Assembly (NCBI RefSeq): GCF_000760735.1 | Contig: NZ_JMEX01000005.1 | Location: 680,697-744,696 of the forward strand | Reading direction: 5' to 3' | Source of the DNA: Rhodococcoides fascians A44A | Lineage (GTDB): Bacteria > Actinomycetota > Actinomycetes > Mycobacteriales > Mycobacteriaceae | Length of the DNA: 64,000 bases | Shown: positions 44,204 through 55,751 of the stretch, piece by piece | Layout: every line of letters begins with the position of its first letter | Position numbering within the stretch: the stretch's first letter is position 1 | Notes under the pieces: model-generated | The model's database searches: none | The model's input: the letters and a program-made list of their open reading frames with translations, nothing else | What the model was told of the DNA's origin: nothing | Program-made: the position numbers and the translations under genes

Positions 44204-45319
44204 TCAGGCACCGAAGCTCGACCACCCGGCGGTGCCGGCGAACGGTACCCCGTCGACGGTGACGCGCTGAGTGGCCGAGCCGTCGGACCGTGCTGCACCG
44301 ACGCGGCCGATCACCGTCCAGCCCGCCGGCACGGTAGCGGCGTCGGAGAACGTGGCCGCGAACGCGTGATCCTCACCGCCGCCGAGCACCCACGCCAATG
44401 CCGACGCTCCCAGTTCTTGTGCGGCGGAACGAAGATCGGCGCCGATGTCGAACGCGTGCGCATCCAGATCCATGGTGACCGACGACGCCACGGCGACATG
44501 CCCGAGGTCCGCGACGAGTCCGTCGGAGATGTCGGTGAGCGACGTGGCGCCGGCGAGTGCGGCCGTCCGACCCTGCTCGTAGTCGGGACTCGGCACCCGG
44601 TGTGACGACACGAGACCGTCGTGCCCCGATATCCCGGCGCGGATCACGTCCAGTCCGGCTGCCGACCGACCGAGATCGCCGACGACGGCGACGACGTCGC
44701 CGACGGATGCGCCGGACCGCAGCACAGCCGACCGACCTTCCAGATCTCCGAGCGCCGTGATGGATATCACCACATCGTTCGTTCGCACGAGATCGCCACC
44801 GATGATCGATGCACCCGCGCGCTGCGCCTCGCCCCACAAGCCACGGTAGAGGCCGTCCAACACAGCCACATCGGTGTCGGACGGGCATCCGAGGGCAACG
44901 AGAAAGCCTGTGCATCGTGCGCCCATCGCTGCGATGTCGGCAGCATTCTGGGCGATGGCCTTACGTCCGACGTGCTCCGGCGAGGACCAGTCGAGCCGAA
45001 AGTGCCTGCCCTCGACCAACATGTCCGTCGCCGCGACGACTCGGCCGTCGCTCGCGGTGACGATAGCGGCATCGTCGCCCGGTCCGAGGACGGTGTATGA
45101 GGACTGCGTCCACCCGGAGGTGATGCGGTCGATGACGCCGAATTCGCCGACGTCGGCAACAGTCGAACCGGGAGCGCCGGGTTCGGTACGGGATCCGATC
45201 GTCTTCCTCTTTTCCGTCTGCGCGGAGCACGGTTCGACACTGCGGTACCTTCTTACCGACCGGTGAGCGTCCAGAACAGGACGACATGCTCCGGCCGGAC
45301 AGCACGCAATGTGATTCAA
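44204..45319 (-). CDS. thiL: Thiamine-monophosphate kinase (start uncertain)
   Basis: ThiL phosphorylates thiamine monophosphate to the diphosphate cofactor. The body has [12 protein letters not shown], the AIR-synthase-like [53 protein letters not shown] and [14 protein letters not shown]. The end is secure. The start is not: between the core and 45319 there is no in-frame ATG or GTG, only a TTG at 45317-45319. A good AGAGGA Shine-Dalgarno stands 6 bp before an ATC near 45208. I give the TTG boundary with reservation. Confidence 0.85.
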   Translation of the reverse strand: MNHIACCPAGACRPVLDAHRSVRRYRSVEPCSAQTEKRKTIGSRTEPGAPGSTVADVGEFGVIDRITSGWTQSSYTVLGPGDDAAIVTASDGRVVAATDMLVEGRHFRLDWSSPEHVGRKAIAQNAADIAAMGARCTGFLVALGCPSDTDVAVLDGLYRGLWGEAQRAGASIIGGDLVRTNDVVISITALGDLEGRSAVLRSGASVGDVVAVVGDLGRSAAGLDVIRAGISGHDGLVSSHRVPSPDYEQGRTAALAGATSLTDISDGLVADLGHVAVASSVTMDLDAHAFDIGADLRSAAQELGASALAWVLGGGEDHAFAATFSDAATVPAGWTVIGRVGAARSDGSATQRVTVDGVPFAGTAGWSSFGA

Positions 45320-45366
45320 CCGACCTTACCTTCGGGTGCGGCGGGGACGAAAGGAAAGGGCCGACC

Positions 45367-45603
45367 ATGGTGCACGCCTTCATCCTGGTACAGACCGAAG
45401 TGGGACGTTCGGCTCTTGTGGCGGCTGCGCTTCGCGACGTCCGCGGGGTCGAGTCCGCGGAGGCCGTTCTCGGCCCGTACGACGTCGTGGTCCGTGTCGC
45501 AGCCGAGAACGACAGCACACTCGCAGTCGTCGTCGGCGAGATCCAGAAGGCCGACGCGATCACGCGGACGCTGACCTGCCAGATCGCGGACACCCCCGCC
45601 TGA
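45367..45603 (+). CDS. Stand-alone Lrp/AsnC ligand-binding (RAM) domain protein
   Basis: The 78-aa protein begins MVHAFILVQTEVGRSALVAA and matches the alpha-beta RAM/ASNC ligand-binding domain (VRGVESAEAVLGPYDVVVRV, VGEIQKADAITRTLTCQI). It has no helix-turn-helix. Such proteins can bind amino acids and mix with full-length Lrp regulators; that role is inference. ATG 45367 follows a GGAAAGG Shine-Dalgarno. It is divergent from thiL and 34 bp upstream of the DUF3515 gene. Confidence 0.88.
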   Translation: MVHAFILVQTEVGRSALVAAALRDVRGVESAEAVLGPYDVVVRVAAENDSTLAVVVGEIQKADAITRTLTCQIADTPA

Positions 45604-45637
45604 GCGCGGGCACCGCCAGGAAGTCACACTCGAAACG

Positions 45638-46231
45638 ATGACCAGCGAACCGAATTCGATCGAACCCCCTTCCACGGACACCGATACGCCCGAGCAGCGA
45701 CGCCACCCGGCCGTGATCACGACCGCCGTCGCGCTACCGGTCGCGCTGCTGATCGGCGTGATAGTCGCGGCCGTGACCGTCTCCGGCTCGTCGACTCGTC
45801 CGCCGGAAGCATTGGGGCCGGTCGACGCCCCGTCCGCCGAGAGCGCCGACTGCACCGCGGTGCTCGATGCTCTCCCCGATTCGCTGGGCGATTACGCCCG
45901 CGCCGAGCTGGTCGATCCGGCACCGGTCGGCGCCAGGGCATGGGCACCGGACGACGACGTGTCCGAGCCGATCGTGTTGCGCTGCGGACTCCCCCGCCCG
46001 CTCGGGTTCGACGTCGCGTCGTCGTTGCAGGTGATCAACGGGGTGCAGTGGTTCGAGGTCTCCGGCGCGGACTCCGGTCTCGATGCGAGCACCTGGTACA
46101 CCGTCGACCGTCCGGTGTACGTGGCGCTGACGGTTCCCGGCGGCTCCGGACCGACGCCGCTCCAGGACGCGTCGGACGCGATTTCCTCGGCCTTGCCCCA
46201 AACGCCGCTGGACCCGGCGCCCCTCGAGTGA
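45638..46231 (+). CDS. DUF3515 family membrane-anchored protein (Rv2980-like)
   Basis: The 197-aa protein has one N-terminal membrane helix (VITTAVALPVALLIGVIVAA, about residues 26-46), then an external domain. The domain has cysteines at CTAVLDALPDSL and VLRCGLPRPLGFD, and VQWFEVSGADSGL and STWYTVDRPVYVALTVP. These are hallmarks of DUF3515, of unknown function. The helix could also be an uncleaved signal. It precedes ddl convergently, as in mycobacteria. Confidence 0.85.
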   Translation: MTSEPNSIEPPSTDTDTPEQRRHPAVITTAVALPVALLIGVIVAAVTVSGSSTRPPEALGPVDAPSAESADCTAVLDALPDSLGDYARAELVDPAPVGARAWAPDDDVSEPIVLRCGLPRPLGFDVASSLQVINGVQWFEVSGADSGLDASTWYTVDRPVYVALTVPGGSGPTPLQDASDAISSALPQTPLDPAPLE

Positions 46232-46249
46232 CGCGTCGGATCTCGATCG

Positions 46250-47362
<1,113 letters not shown>

Positions 47363-47414
47363 CCACCGTACCGTCCGCGCATTTCAGTGCGTGGACCCTC
47401 ACATGCTTTGCGCG

Positions 47415-48413
47415 CTATTCGGGCTTGATACGACGTCCGAGCAGATGACCGACGGCGTCGGGAACGGACAGTCCCGCATGGCAGACGCGGTGAACGGCAT
47501 CGGTCAGCGGCATCTCGACGTCGTAGCTCTCGGCGAGGGCGCGCACCGACGTACACGATTTCACGCCCTCGGCGACCTGACCGTGTGCCGCCTCCTGAGC
47601 ACTCTCCATCGACCCGCCCGCACCGAGCCGCTCACCGAAGGTGCGGTTCCGCGACAGAGTCGACGAGCACGTCGCGACGAGATCTCCTACGCCCGCGAGC
47701 CCGGCGAGGGTTGCGGGTTTCGCGCCCAGCGCGGTTCCGAGTCTGATGATCTCCGCAAGGCCCCTCGTCATGATCGACGCGAGCGTGTTCTCGCCGTACC
47801 CGACTCCGCTGGCCATGCCACAGGCGAGTGCGATGACGTTCTTGCATGCCCCACCGATTTCGCATCCGATCACGTCGGTATTGGTGTAAGGGCGGAAATA
47901 ACCTGTGGCACATGCCTTCTGAACTTCGAGGGCGCGGCGCGAATCGGAGCATGCGATGACGGTTGCCGCGGGTTGACCCTCCGCGATGGGGCGCGCGAGG
48001 TTCGGCCCGGACAGCGATGCGATACGGCTCGGATCCGCTCCCGTGACCTGAGCGATGACCTGGCTCATCCGCAGGAGAGTGCCGGTCTCGATCCCCTTGG
48101 CCAACGAGAGCAACGTGGCCTGCGCGGGTATCGCGTCCGTCCAGTCCTGGAGATTGGCGCGCAACGACTGCGACGGAACTGCGAGAACGACGATGTCGGC
48201 GCCGTCGAGTGCACGCGCGGGATCACTGGTGGCAGTGATGTTCTCGGGAAGCCTGATGTCGGGGAGGTAGTCGGAGTTGACGTGTTCGGACGCGATCGTG
48301 TCCGCGAGTTCGGACCGCCTCGCCCACATCGTCACGTCGGTTCCGGCGTCCGCCAGCACCTTCGCGTATGCGGTCCCCCAAGACCCTGAACCGAGTACCG
48401 CTGCTCTCGTCAT
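47415..48413 (-). CDS. gpsA: NAD(P)H-dependent glycerol-3-phosphate dehydrogenase
   Basis: The 332-aa enzyme reduces dihydroxyacetone phosphate to glycerol-3-phosphate for lipid synthesis. The Rossmann motif is [19 protein letters not shown]. It also has [37 protein letters not shown], the catalytic-Lys region [21 protein letters not shown], and [21 protein letters not shown] 48411-48413 follows AAGGTGG; the longer frame lacks conservation. It is divergent from cofC. Confidence 0.95.
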   Translation of the reverse strand: MTRAAVLGSGSWGTAYAKVLADAGTDVTMWARRSELADTIASEHVNSDYLPDIRLPENITATSDPARALDGADIVVLAVPSQSLRANLQDWTDAIPAQATLLSLAKGIETGTLLRMSQVIAQVTGADPSRIASLSGPNLARPIAEGQPAATVIACSDSRRALEVQKACATGYFRPYTNTDVIGCEIGGACKNVIALACGMASGVGYGENTLASIMTRGLAEIIRLGTALGAKPATLAGLAGVGDLVATCSSTLSRNRTFGERLGAGGSMESAQEAAHGQVAEGVKSCTSVRALAESYDVEMPLTDAVHRVCHAGLSVPDAVGHLLGRRIKPE

Positions 48414-48575
48414 CGCTGGCCACCTTCTTGATCCGTTTCGGAACGTCTCGATCACACTCGTGCGGCCCGCGCGCGCCGCCGCCTCACACTAACGTCCGGT
48501 CGTTGCCCGCGTAGTTCGATCGCGCCGGAGAGGTCGAACGGCCTCGCTGCCGGTGACGCTGGCAGGATCGAGGTC

Positions 48576-49229
48576 ATGAGTAGCGCGCACGTGGTGATTG
48601 CAGTCAAGGATCTGGCCGCAGCCAAGACCCGCTTGGCCGATGCATTCGCCGACGCCGACCGCGCCCGTCTGGTCGTTGCGATGTTTCGAGACACCGTCGT
48701 CGCAGCCCGGGCAGTCGATCAGGTCGCTGCCGTCACCGTGGTCACTCCCGATCCATCCATCGCCGACGCCGCCCGGAGTCTCGGCGCACGGGTCGTCGGT
48801 GAACCGTGCGATCAGGATCCGCTCGATTCGGTGGCACGACTCAACTCCGCGTTCGAGGCAGCAGCTTCCCTGGTGCGTCAGGAGGGGAAGGACGACATCA
48901 TCGCGCTGCAGGCCGATCTGCCTGCCTTGCGCACGTCCGAACTCGCCGAGGCGTACATGATGTCCTCGGGTCATTCCCGGTCGGTGGTCAGCGACCACCA
49001 CGGCACGGGAACCGCCGCGTTGATCGTCGACGGTGCCGCGACCGATTTCAGTCCGCTCTTCGGCCCGGCGTCCGCGAAGCGACATCTGGAATCGGGTGCT
49101 TTCGATCTGACCGGGGTGTGGCCGGGGCTTCGACTCGATGTCGACACGATCGACGACGTCCGGGCCGCGCACCGACTCGGTGTCGGTCCTGCGACCGGTG
49201 AGGTACTGCGTTCGCTCGGCTGGAACTAG
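48576..49229 (+). CDS. cofC: 2-phospholactate/phosphoenolpyruvate guanylyltransferase (CofC/FbiD)
   Basis: The 217-aa nucleotidyltransferase is used in coenzyme F420 synthesis; in mycobacteria the homologue uses phosphoenolpyruvate. It has [17 protein letters not shown] at the start, [39 protein letters not shown] with the metal-binding Asp, and [13 protein letters not shown]. The position between gpsA and ppk equals Rv2983. F420 use is consistent with the PPOX-fold gene at 56.5 kb. Confidence 0.9.
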   Translation: MSSAHVVIAVKDLAAAKTRLADAFADADRARLVVAMFRDTVVAARAVDQVAAVTVVTPDPSIADAARSLGARVVGEPCDQDPLDSVARLNSAFEAAASLVRQEGKDDIIALQADLPALRTSELAEAYMMSSGHSRSVVSDHHGTGTAALIVDGAATDFSPLFGPASAKRHLESGAFDLTGVWPGLRLDVDTIDDVRAAHRLGVGPATGEVLRSLGWN

Positions 49230-49308
49230 ATTCGTCGGCCGCTCGTTCCTTCCACGAGATTCGCCGATCCGAGTTTCACCCGACACCGCAATAAGGGATG
49301 ATCGAGCC

Positions 49309-51528
49309 GTGAGCAACAGCGAAACCGAGACCGACGCAGCCTCCCCGTCAGGGCAACCATCCGGTACCGAGGAGCGCCCGGTGGTTCCACCGCCGGCGAC
49401 CTCGCCCTCGGGCAGCCCGGCGGCGTTGCCCGCAGCCACCGAGCCGCATGCCCCGAACGCCAAGGATTCGCTTCCCGAGAACCGTTACCTGAACCGCGAA
49501 TTGAGTTGGCTGGACTTCAATTCGCGTGTTCTCGCTCTCGCCGAGGATTCGTCGCTCCCGTTGCTGGAACGCGCGAAGTTCCTGGCGATCTTCGCATCGA
49601 ATCTGGACGAGTTCTACATGGTTCGTGTTGCGGGGCTCAAGCGTCGCGACGAGACGGGCTTGTCCGTCCGTTCCGCCGACGGCCTCACTCCTCGCGAGCA
49701 ACTGGCTCTCATCGGCGAACGCACTCAGGAGTTGGCGCGCCGACACGCGCGTGTCCTTCTCGATTCGATCCTGCCGGAGCTCACATCGGTGGGGATCGAG
49801 ATCATCCGCTGGTCCGACCTCGACGCGGACGAGCGTGAACGCCTGTCCACATACTTCCACGAGCAGGTCTTCCCCGTCCTCACACCGCTGGCCGTCGACC
49901 CGGCGCACCCGTTCCCCTACATCAGCGGGCTCAGCCTCAATCTGGCTGTCACGGTGAAGGATTACGCAACGTCGGGTGAACACTTCGCGCGCGTCAAGGT
50001 CCCCGACAACGTGGACCGCTTCGTTCGCGTCCGACGCGGTGACGGCGGCCAGAGCGTGGACGCCTTCCTGTCCATGGAAGAGGTCATCTCCGCTCACCTC
50101 GACGTTCTCTTCCCGGGCATGGACGTGGTGGAGAGTCACGCGTTCCGCATCACGCGCAACGCGGATTTCGAGGTCGAGGAAGATCGCGACGAGGATCTGC
50201 TCCAAGCATTGGAACGCGAGCTGGCTCGTCGTCGGTTCGGCTCACCGGTGCGCCTCGAGATCGCCGACGACATGACCGAGCACATGCTCGAACTTCTGCT
50301 GCGTGAACTCGACGTCGACCCCGGCGACGTGATTCAGGTGCCGGGCCTGCTCGACCTGTCCTGCCTGTGGCAGGTGTACGGCGTGGATCGGCCCAACCTG
50401 AAGGACGCACCGTTCGTTCCGGCGACGCACCCCGCCTTCGGCGAGCGCGAGACTCCGAAGAGCGTGTTCTCCACGCTGCGCGACGGCGACGTGCTGGTGC
50501 ATCACCCGTACGATTCGTTCTCCACGAGCGTTCAGCGCTTCATCGAGCAGGCCGCGGCCGACCCTCAGGTCCTGGCGATCAAGCAGACTCTGTATCGCAC
50601 GTCCGGTGATTCACCGATCGTCAACGCTCTGGTCGACGCCGCGGGTGCGGGCAAGCAGGTCGTCGCGCTGGTGGAGATCAAGGCCCGATTCGACGAGCAG
50701 GCGAACATCGAATGGGCACGCAAGCTCGAGAAAGCGGGCGTCCATGTCGTCTACGGTCTCGTCGGCCTGAAGACACACTGCAAGACGTGCCTCGTGGTGC
50801 GGCGCGAAGGCTCGGTCATTCGTCGCTACTGCCACATCGGAACCGGAAACTACAATCCGAAGACTGCCCGGATCTACGAGGACGTCGGCTTGTTGACCTC
50901 CTCCCCGGAGATCGGCGCCGACCTGACGGATCTGTTCAATTCGTTGACCGGCTACTCACGGAAGACCAGTTACCGCAACCTTCTCGTCGCACCGTACGGG
51001 GTTCGCCGTGGAATCATCGAGCGAATCGAAGCGGAGGTGGAGCACCACCGCAACGGACGTGACTCCGGAATCAGGCTGAAGGCCAACGCCTTGGTCGACG
51101 AGCAGGTGATCGACGCGTTGTATCGAGCATCGGCGGCCGGTGTCCCCGTGCACGTCGTCGTCCGAGGGATCTGCGCGTTGAAGCCGGGAGTACCGGGGCT
51201 CAGCGAGAACATCGAAGTCCGTTCCATTCTCGGTCGATTCCTCGAACACTCGCGTGTCCTGCATTTCCGGGGTTCCGACGAATTCTGGATCGGCAGTGCG
51301 GACATGATGCACCGCAATCTCGATCGACGGGTGGAAGTGATGGCTCAGGTGAAGGATCCACGCCTCACCGCTCAGCTGAACGAGATCTTCGAATCCGCTC
51401 TCGACCCGACGACACGATGCTGGATCCTCCGCCCCGACGGCGGATGGGCAGCGTCACCGGCACAGGGCGAGACCGTCCGCGAGCACCAGGTGGAATCCAT
51501 GCGACGCCGGCGGAATCAAGGCTCCTGA
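49309..51528 (+). CDS. ppk1: Polyphosphate kinase 1
   Basis: The 739-aa enzyme makes polyphosphate from ATP. An N-terminal Pro/Ser-rich tail of about 50 residues precedes the N domain ([40 protein letters not shown]). The catalytic phospholipase-D-like halves follow: HHPYDSF, then the autophosphorylated His segment [12 protein letters not shown] and [20 protein letters not shown]. The C-terminus is [23 protein letters not shown] 49309 is the chosen start. Its stop overlaps mutT1 (TGATG). Confidence 0.96.
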   Translation: MSNSETETDAASPSGQPSGTEERPVVPPPATSPSGSPAALPAATEPHAPNAKDSLPENRYLNRELSWLDFNSRVLALAEDSSLPLLERAKFLAIFASNLDEFYMVRVAGLKRRDETGLSVRSADGLTPREQLALIGERTQELARRHARVLLDSILPELTSVGIEIIRWSDLDADERERLSTYFHEQVFPVLTPLAVDPAHPFPYISGLSLNLAVTVKDYATSGEHFARVKVPDNVDRFVRVRRGDGGQSVDAFLSMEEVISAHLDVLFPGMDVVESHAFRITRNADFEVEEDRDEDLLQALERELARRRFGSPVRLEIADDMTEHMLELLLRELDVDPGDVIQVPGLLDLSCLWQVYGVDRPNLKDAPFVPATHPAFGERETPKSVFSTLRDGDVLVHHPYDSFSTSVQRFIEQAAADPQVLAIKQTLYRTSGDSPIVNALVDAAGAGKQVVALVEIKARFDEQANIEWARKLEKAGVHVVYGLVGLKTHCKTCLVVRREGSVIRRYCHIGTGNYNPKTARIYEDVGLLTSSPEIGADLTDLFNSLTGYSRKTSYRNLLVAPYGVRRGIIERIEAEVEHHRNGRDSGIRLKANALVDEQVIDALYRASAAGVPVHVVVRGICALKPGVPGLSENIEVRSILGRFLEHSRVLHFRGSDEFWIGSADMMHRNLDRRVEVMAQVKDPRLTAQLNEIFESALDPTTRCWILRPDGGWAASPAQGETVREHQVESMRRRRNQGS

Positions 51529-52463
51529 TGTCGGGTTCCGACAACTCGTTGCGCGCCAACATCTTCGCTGCGGGCGCGGTTCTGTGGCGTCACACACCCA
51601 ACCGCGCCGGCGAGATCTCCGTCGCACTGGTCCACCGTCCCAAGTACGACGACTGGTCGTTCCCCAAGGGCAAGCTCGACCCGGGTGAGACGACGGTCGG
51701 CGCGGCGGTGCGAGAAGTGGCGGAGGAGACCGGATTCGACGTACGCCTCGGTCGCTACCTCTCGAAGGTCACCTACCCGATTCCCGGTCACCGCAAGTTG
51801 AAGAAGGTGGACTACTGGGCGGCCGAGGCCATCGGAGGCGAGTTCGAACCGAACTCCGAGGTCGACGAACTTCGCTGGGTCACCCCGTCCGACGCGGCGG
51901 ACCAGTTGTCGTATCCGATGGATCACAAGATCCTTCGTCGTTTCCTCAAGCAGCCGGCGGACACCGACACCGTGCTGCTGGTTCGTCATGCCAAGGCCGG
52001 TCGACGATCACGATATCGAGGAGACGATGCACTTCGCCCGCTCGATGCCGTCGGAGAGACACAGGCTGCGGCGCTCGTGCCGTTGTTGTCCGCGTTCGGA
52101 GCCGACAAGTTCCACGCGGCGAATCGTCGGCGCTGTGTATCGACGATTCAAGCCTCGGCGGACGAGAAGGGAGAGCAGATAACCCTCGAACCGCTGCTGT
52201 CCGAGGAGGGCTACTGGGCCGAGTTGCACGATGCTCGTCGCCGCGCGGTCGCCATCTCCGCTCTCGGTGGCGTCCGCACCATCTGCAGCCAAGGGAAAGT
52301 CATCCCGGATCTGCTGCAGTGGTGGGCGGACAGGGACGGTGTCGCACTACCGCCCAACCGTAATCGCAAGGGCAGTGTGTGGGTTCTGTCGTTCCACGAC
52401 GGCACGATGATCGCCGCGGATCACCTTGCGAGTCCGCTGCCGGTCATTCCCGCGGACGGTTGA
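51528..52463 (+). CDS. mutT1: Nudix hydrolase fused to a histidine-phosphatase domain (MutT1)
   Basis: The 311-aa protein has a Nudix box in GKLDPGETTVGAAVREVAEE (about residues 47-66) and a C-terminal histidine-phosphatase (RHG) domain beginning LLVRHAKAGRRSRYRGDD, with GYWAELHDARRR. In mycobacteria MutT1 of this form cleans 8-oxo-dGTP/GTP and diadenosine polyphosphates. ATG 51528 overlaps the ppk stop. The gene ends inside the first unit of a 17-bp tandem repeat. Confidence 0.94.
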   Translation: MSGSDNSLRANIFAAGAVLWRHTPNRAGEISVALVHRPKYDDWSFPKGKLDPGETTVGAAVREVAEETGFDVRLGRYLSKVTYPIPGHRKLKKVDYWAAEAIGGEFEPNSEVDELRWVTPSDAADQLSYPMDHKILRRFLKQPADTDTVLLVRHAKAGRRSRYRGDDALRPLDAVGETQAAALVPLLSAFGADKFHAANRRRCVSTIQASADEKGEQITLEPLLSEEGYWAELHDARRRAVAISALGGVRTICSQGKVIPDLLQWWADRDGVALPPNRNRKGSVWVLSFHDGTMIAADHLASPLPVIPADG

Positions 52464-52509
52464 TGTTCGCCGACAGTTGATGTTCGCCGACGGTTGATGT
52501 TCGCCGACG
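52459..52509 (+). repeat. Three tandem copies of a 17-bp unit at the mutT1 3' end
   Basis: GTTGATGTTCGCCGACR occurs three times without a gap (52459-52475, 52476-52492, 52493-52509), the first copy containing the mutT1 stop. Two copies are identical and one differs by its last base. Recent slippage duplication is likely. The terminator follows 20 bp later. Confidence 0.9.
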
Positions 52510-52529
52510 GTCGACAGAGCGCACGACGA

Positions 52530-52560
52530 GGGCCCCGGACGTGTCGTACGTCCGGGGCCC
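52530..52560. terminator. Bidirectional terminator between mutT1 and hupB
   Basis: A perfect 13-bp stem (GGGCCCCGGACGT with complement), loop GTCGT, lies between two convergent genes. It is about 50 bp from the hupB stop and has few flanking T residues. Confidence 0.8.
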
Positions 52561-52608
52561 TTACCGATCCGCGAGAGTACTGCTGTGCGAGATCTCTGCT
52601 GTGCGAGA

Positions 52609-53307
52609 TTACTTGCGTGCGGTGCGCTTTGCCGGAGCCTTCTTGGCCGCGGTCTTCTTTGCTGCAGTCTTGGCCGGAGCCTTCTTGGCTGCTGCAGCGG
52701 TGGTCTTCTTCGCTGCAGTCTTGGCCGGAGCCTTCTTGGCTGCTGCCGCAGTGGTGGTCTTCTTCGCTGCGGTCTTGGCCGGAGCCTTCTTGGCCGCAGC
52801 AGTGGTCTTGCGAGCAGTCGTCTTCGCCGGAGCTGCCTTCTTGGCGGGAGCTGCTGCCTTGCGCGCAGTCGTCTTGGCCGGAGCTGCCTTCTTGGCGGCG
52901 GCGGTCGTCTTACGAGCGGTGGTCTTGACGGCCGCCTTCTTGGCTGCGGTCTTCTTTGCTGCCGCAGTCTTCTTGGCGGGCGCGGACGCCGAGCCGCGCT
53001 TGACGGCAGGTCCGGTGGCGGGGAGCTTCTGTCCACCGGCGATGACTGCCTTGAACTGAGCACCCGGGCGGAATGCCGGGACGTTCGTCGGCTTCACGCG
53101 GACGGTCTCGCCGGTACGGGGGTTACGAGCCACGCGGGCTGCGCGACGCCGCTGTTCGAACACACCGAATCCGGTGATGGTCACGCTCTCGCCACGGTGA
53201 ACCGCGCGCACGATGGTGTCGACGATGTTCTCGACAGCCTCTGTGGCGCTCCTCCTGTCAGACCCCAACTTCTCGGTCAGGGCGTCAATCAGCTCTGCCT
53301 TGTTCAT
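52609..53307 (-). CDS. hupB: HU-family DNA-binding protein with lysine/alanine-rich tail (HupB)
   Basis: The 232-aa protein has a normal HU domain at residues 1-90 ([46 protein letters not shown] arm; [14 protein letters not shown]). A long basic tail of PAKK/TAAKK repeats fills residues about 103-232. The tail binds DNA non-specifically and resembles eukaryotic histone H1. This is the standard mycobacterial/rhodococcal HupB form. GGAGGAAA precedes the ATG at 53305-53307. It lies between mutT1 and leuD, as Rv2986c does. Confidence 0.95.
   Translation of the reverse strand: MNKAELIDALTEKLGSDRRSATEAVENIVDTIVRAVHRGESVTITGFGVFEQRRRAARVARNPRTGETVRVKPTNVPAFRPGAQFKAVIAGGQKLPATGPAVKRGSASAPAKKTAAAKKTAAKKAAVKTTARKTTAAAKKAAPAKTTARKAAAPAKKAAPAKTTARKTTAAAKKAPAKTAAKKTTTAAAAKKAPAKTAAKKTTAAAAKKAPAKTAAKKTAAKKAPAKRTARK
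52612..52980 (-). repeat. Repeat-coded Lys/Ala tail of HupB
   Basis: The segment encodes residues about 110-232, built from [10 protein letters not shown] and [13 protein letters not shown] units with near-identical DNA. Repeats of this kind often differ in copy number between strains. Confidence 0.8.
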
Positions 53308-53346
53308 GGATTTCCTCCGCAATATTGTGGCCCATCGTCGGACCGA

Positions 53347-53376
53347 CTACTACAACGGTAAACCCCAAGGCGTCAA
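53347..53376 (-). promoter_or_regulatory. Candidate hupB promoter
   Basis: On the minus strand TTGACG (53371-53376) and TAGTAG (53347-53352) are 18 bp apart, about 40 bp before the hupB ATG. The -35 is strong, the -10 weak. Confidence 0.45.
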
Positions 53377-53455
53377 GAGTCTATGAGCCACGCCAATTCT
53401 CATCCGGCGTGGCGGAAAGATTCACGGGCTCAATGCGTGTCGAAGGCCGTTTTCG

Positions 53456-54073
53456 CTACCCCTCGGACGGCTCCTCGATGCGCGCCGGGAGGGTTGTCGG
53501 TTTCCATGAAGGCCTTGACTTTTCATACTCGGCAATGGCCTCTACCTGGCGTAATGTCAATCCGATGTCGTCGAGACCCTCGAGCAGACGCCATCTCGTG
53601 TAGTCGTCAATGGCGAAGCGCACCACCAAGGTTCCAGCGGTCACCGTCTTCGATTCCAGGTCGACGAGAATTTCCAATCCCGGCTGCTCTTCGAGTGCTT
53701 TCCAGATCAATTCGACGTCACTTTGGTCGACTTCGGCGGCGAGCAGACCGGCCTTGCCCGCGTTGCCGCGGAAGATATCGGCGAACCGCGACGCGATCAC
53801 GACCCGAAATCCGAAGTCCGATAGCGCCCACACCGCGTGCTCGCGGGACGACCCCGTTCCGAAGTCGGGTCCGGCAACCAGGACCGAGCCCTTGTCGTAC
53901 GGGGCGACGTTGAGCACGAAGTCCGGATCGTTGCGCCATGCCGAGAACAGACCGTCCTCGAACCCGGTGCGAGTCACACGTTTCAGGTACACGGCAGGAA
54001 TGATCTGATCCGTGTCCACGTTCGAGCGACGCAGCGGGACGCCGATTCCTTTGTGGCGGGTGAAGGGTTCCAT
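53456..54073 (-). CDS. leuD: 3-isopropylmalate dehydratase small subunit
   Basis: The 205-aa swivel subunit, with LeuC, isomerises 2- to 3-isopropylmalate in leucine synthesis. It has [40 protein letters not shown] and [19 protein letters not shown]. It lies 69 bp downstream of leuC in the same operon. Confidence 0.95.
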   Translation of the reverse strand: MEPFTRHKGIGVPLRRSNVDTDQIIPAVYLKRVTRTGFEDGLFSAWRNDPDFVLNVAPYDKGSVLVAGPDFGTGSSREHAVWALSDFGFRVVIASRFADIFRGNAGKAGLLAAEVDQSDVELIWKALEEQPGLEILVDLESKTVTAGTLVVRFAIDDYTRWRLLEGLDDIGLTLRQVEAIAEYEKSRPSWKPTTLPARIEEPSEG

Positions 54074-54142
54074 CGAAAAATCTCCTAAGAAGTACAGGTT
54101 TCGGAAAGACTTGATCGGGCGACGCCGGTTCAGGCTCCGGAG

Positions 54143-55585
54143 CTAGGGGCTGCTGGGCGCGTCCACGAGATCGGCGGGCGACGACAGAGTTCCGCGCACC
54201 GCGGTGGCAGCGGCCACCAACGGTGAGACGAGGTGCGTCCGGCTTCCCTTGCCCTGACGGCCTTCGAAGTTTCGGTTCGAGGTCGATGCCGACCGCTCCC
54301 CCACAGCAAGCTGATCCGGGTTCATTCCCAGACACATCGAGCACCCGGCCTGACGCCACTCCGCTCCCGCTGCCGTGAAAATGTCGCCCAGTCCCTCTTT
54401 CTCGGCCTGCGCACGAACGCGCATCGACCCGGGGACGATCAGCATCCGAACACTGTCGGCGACCTTCCGGCCTTCCAGAACCTCGGCCACGGCGCGCAGG
54501 TCCTCGATACGCCCGTTGGTGCACGAGCCGACGAACACCGTATCCACCGCTACCTCACGCAACGGCGTACCCGCCTCGAGTCCCATGTACTGCAAGGCTT
54601 TCTCGGCAGCGACCTTCTCGCTCTCGTCGACGATGTCGGCGGGATCGGGCACCCGCTCGCCGAGAGGGGCACCCTGACCGGGGTTGGTTCCCCACGTGAC
54701 GAACGGCGTGAGCGTCGAGGCGTCGATGTGCACTTCGTTGTCGAACACGGCGTCGGGGTCGGTCTTCAACTCTTCCCATGCTGCAACCGCGGCATCCCAG
54801 TCCTCGCCCTGCGGCGCATGGGGGCGTCCCTTGATGTACTCGTAGGTGATCTCGTCGGGGGCGATCATTCCGGCGCGCGCCCCCGCCTCGATCGACATGT
54901 TGCAGATGGTCATTCGAGCCTCCATCGACAACTTCCTGATGGCTTCGCCGCGGTACTCGAGCACGTACCCCTGGCCGCCACCGGTTCCGATCTTGGCGAT
55001 GACCGCGAGGATGAGGTCCTTGCTCGTCACTCCGGGCGCCAGGTCACCGTCGACCGTGATGGCCATCGTCTTGAACGGACGAAGCGACAGCGTCTGCGTC
55101 GCCATCACGTGTTCGACCTCGCTGGTGCCGATTCCCATCGCGATGGATCCGAACGCACCGTGCGTGGAAGTGTGACTGTCTCCGCACACCACCGTCATTC
55201 CCGGCTGCGTCAATCCCAACTGGGGGCCGATGATGTGGACGATGCCCTGATCCAGGTCGCCCATGGGGTACAGGCGAACACCGAACTCCTCGCAGTTCCG
55301 CCGCAGCGTGTCCACCTGAGTGCGCGACACGACGTCCGCGATCGGAGCGAAGATGTCCGCCGTGGGGACGTTGTGGTCCTCGGTGGCGATCGTCAGATCG
55401 GGCCGACGCAGTGGACGGTCGGCCAACCGCAGACCGTCGAATGCCTGAGGGCTGGTGACTTCGTGGATCAGGTGGAGATCGATGAAGATCAGATCGGGCT
55501 CGCGCGAGGCACCCTCGCCTCCGCCCCGAACCACTACGTGCTGATCCCACACCTTTTCCGCCAGGGTGCGTGCTGTGCCGGCCAT
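54143..55585 (-). CDS. leuC: 3-isopropylmalate dehydratase large subunit
   Basis: The 480-aa aconitase-family subunit carries the 4Fe-4S ligands in [20 protein letters not shown] and [13 protein letters not shown], with [17 protein letters not shown] and [20 protein letters not shown] upstream. ATG 55583-55585 ([17 protein letters not shown]) was chosen as the family start; an ATG at 55600 adds five residues. It is divergent from an NdgR/LtbR-type IclR regulator. Confidence 0.95.
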   Translation of the reverse strand: MAGTARTLAEKVWDQHVVVRGGGEGASREPDLIFIDLHLIHEVTSPQAFDGLRLADRPLRRPDLTIATEDHNVPTADIFAPIADVVSRTQVDTLRRNCEEFGVRLYPMGDLDQGIVHIIGPQLGLTQPGMTVVCGDSHTSTHGAFGSIAMGIGTSEVEHVMATQTLSLRPFKTMAITVDGDLAPGVTSKDLILAVIAKIGTGGGQGYVLEYRGEAIRKLSMEARMTICNMSIEAGARAGMIAPDEITYEYIKGRPHAPQGEDWDAAVAAWEELKTDPDAVFDNEVHIDASTLTPFVTWGTNPGQGAPLGERVPDPADIVDESEKVAAEKALQYMGLEAGTPLREVAVDTVFVGSCTNGRIEDLRAVAEVLEGRKVADSVRMLIVPGSMRVRAQAEKEGLGDIFTAAGAEWRQAGCSMCLGMNPDQLAVGERSASTSNRNFEGRQGKGSRTHLVSPLVAAATAVRGTLSSPADLVDAPSSP

Positions 55586-55719
55586 AAGAACACCAACCAT
55601 TCCTCGTGTGCGTCGCGCCGGTGGACTACGGGCTGGCCCACGTCGCGTGTACGGTGCCGAGACGTAGCGCGGCGACCCGAATCCCCGACGGACGGATCCG
55701 CGAGGCGACCCAGAATCGT

Positions 55720-55737
55720 GATCTCATAATGCGAGAC
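55720..55737. promoter_or_regulatory. Imperfect palindrome between leuC and the IclR regulator
   Basis: GATCTCATAATGCGAGAC is an inverted repeat with arms like GTCTC...GAGAT. It overlaps a CATAAT that could be the regulator gene's -10 and the reverse -10 for leuC. It is 15 bp before the regulator ATG. A shared operator for the NdgR/LtbR-like protein is inferred from place and symmetry. Confidence 0.5.
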
Positions 55738-55751
55738 GCTAGTATCGACCT

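Noticed and set aside
52612..52980. Repeats resembling a minisatellite or CRISPR
   Set aside because: They are in-frame codons of the HupB Lys/Ala tail.
54233..55729. 498-aa frame antisense to leuC
   Set aside because: LeuC has its full iron-sulfur ligand set on the other strand.
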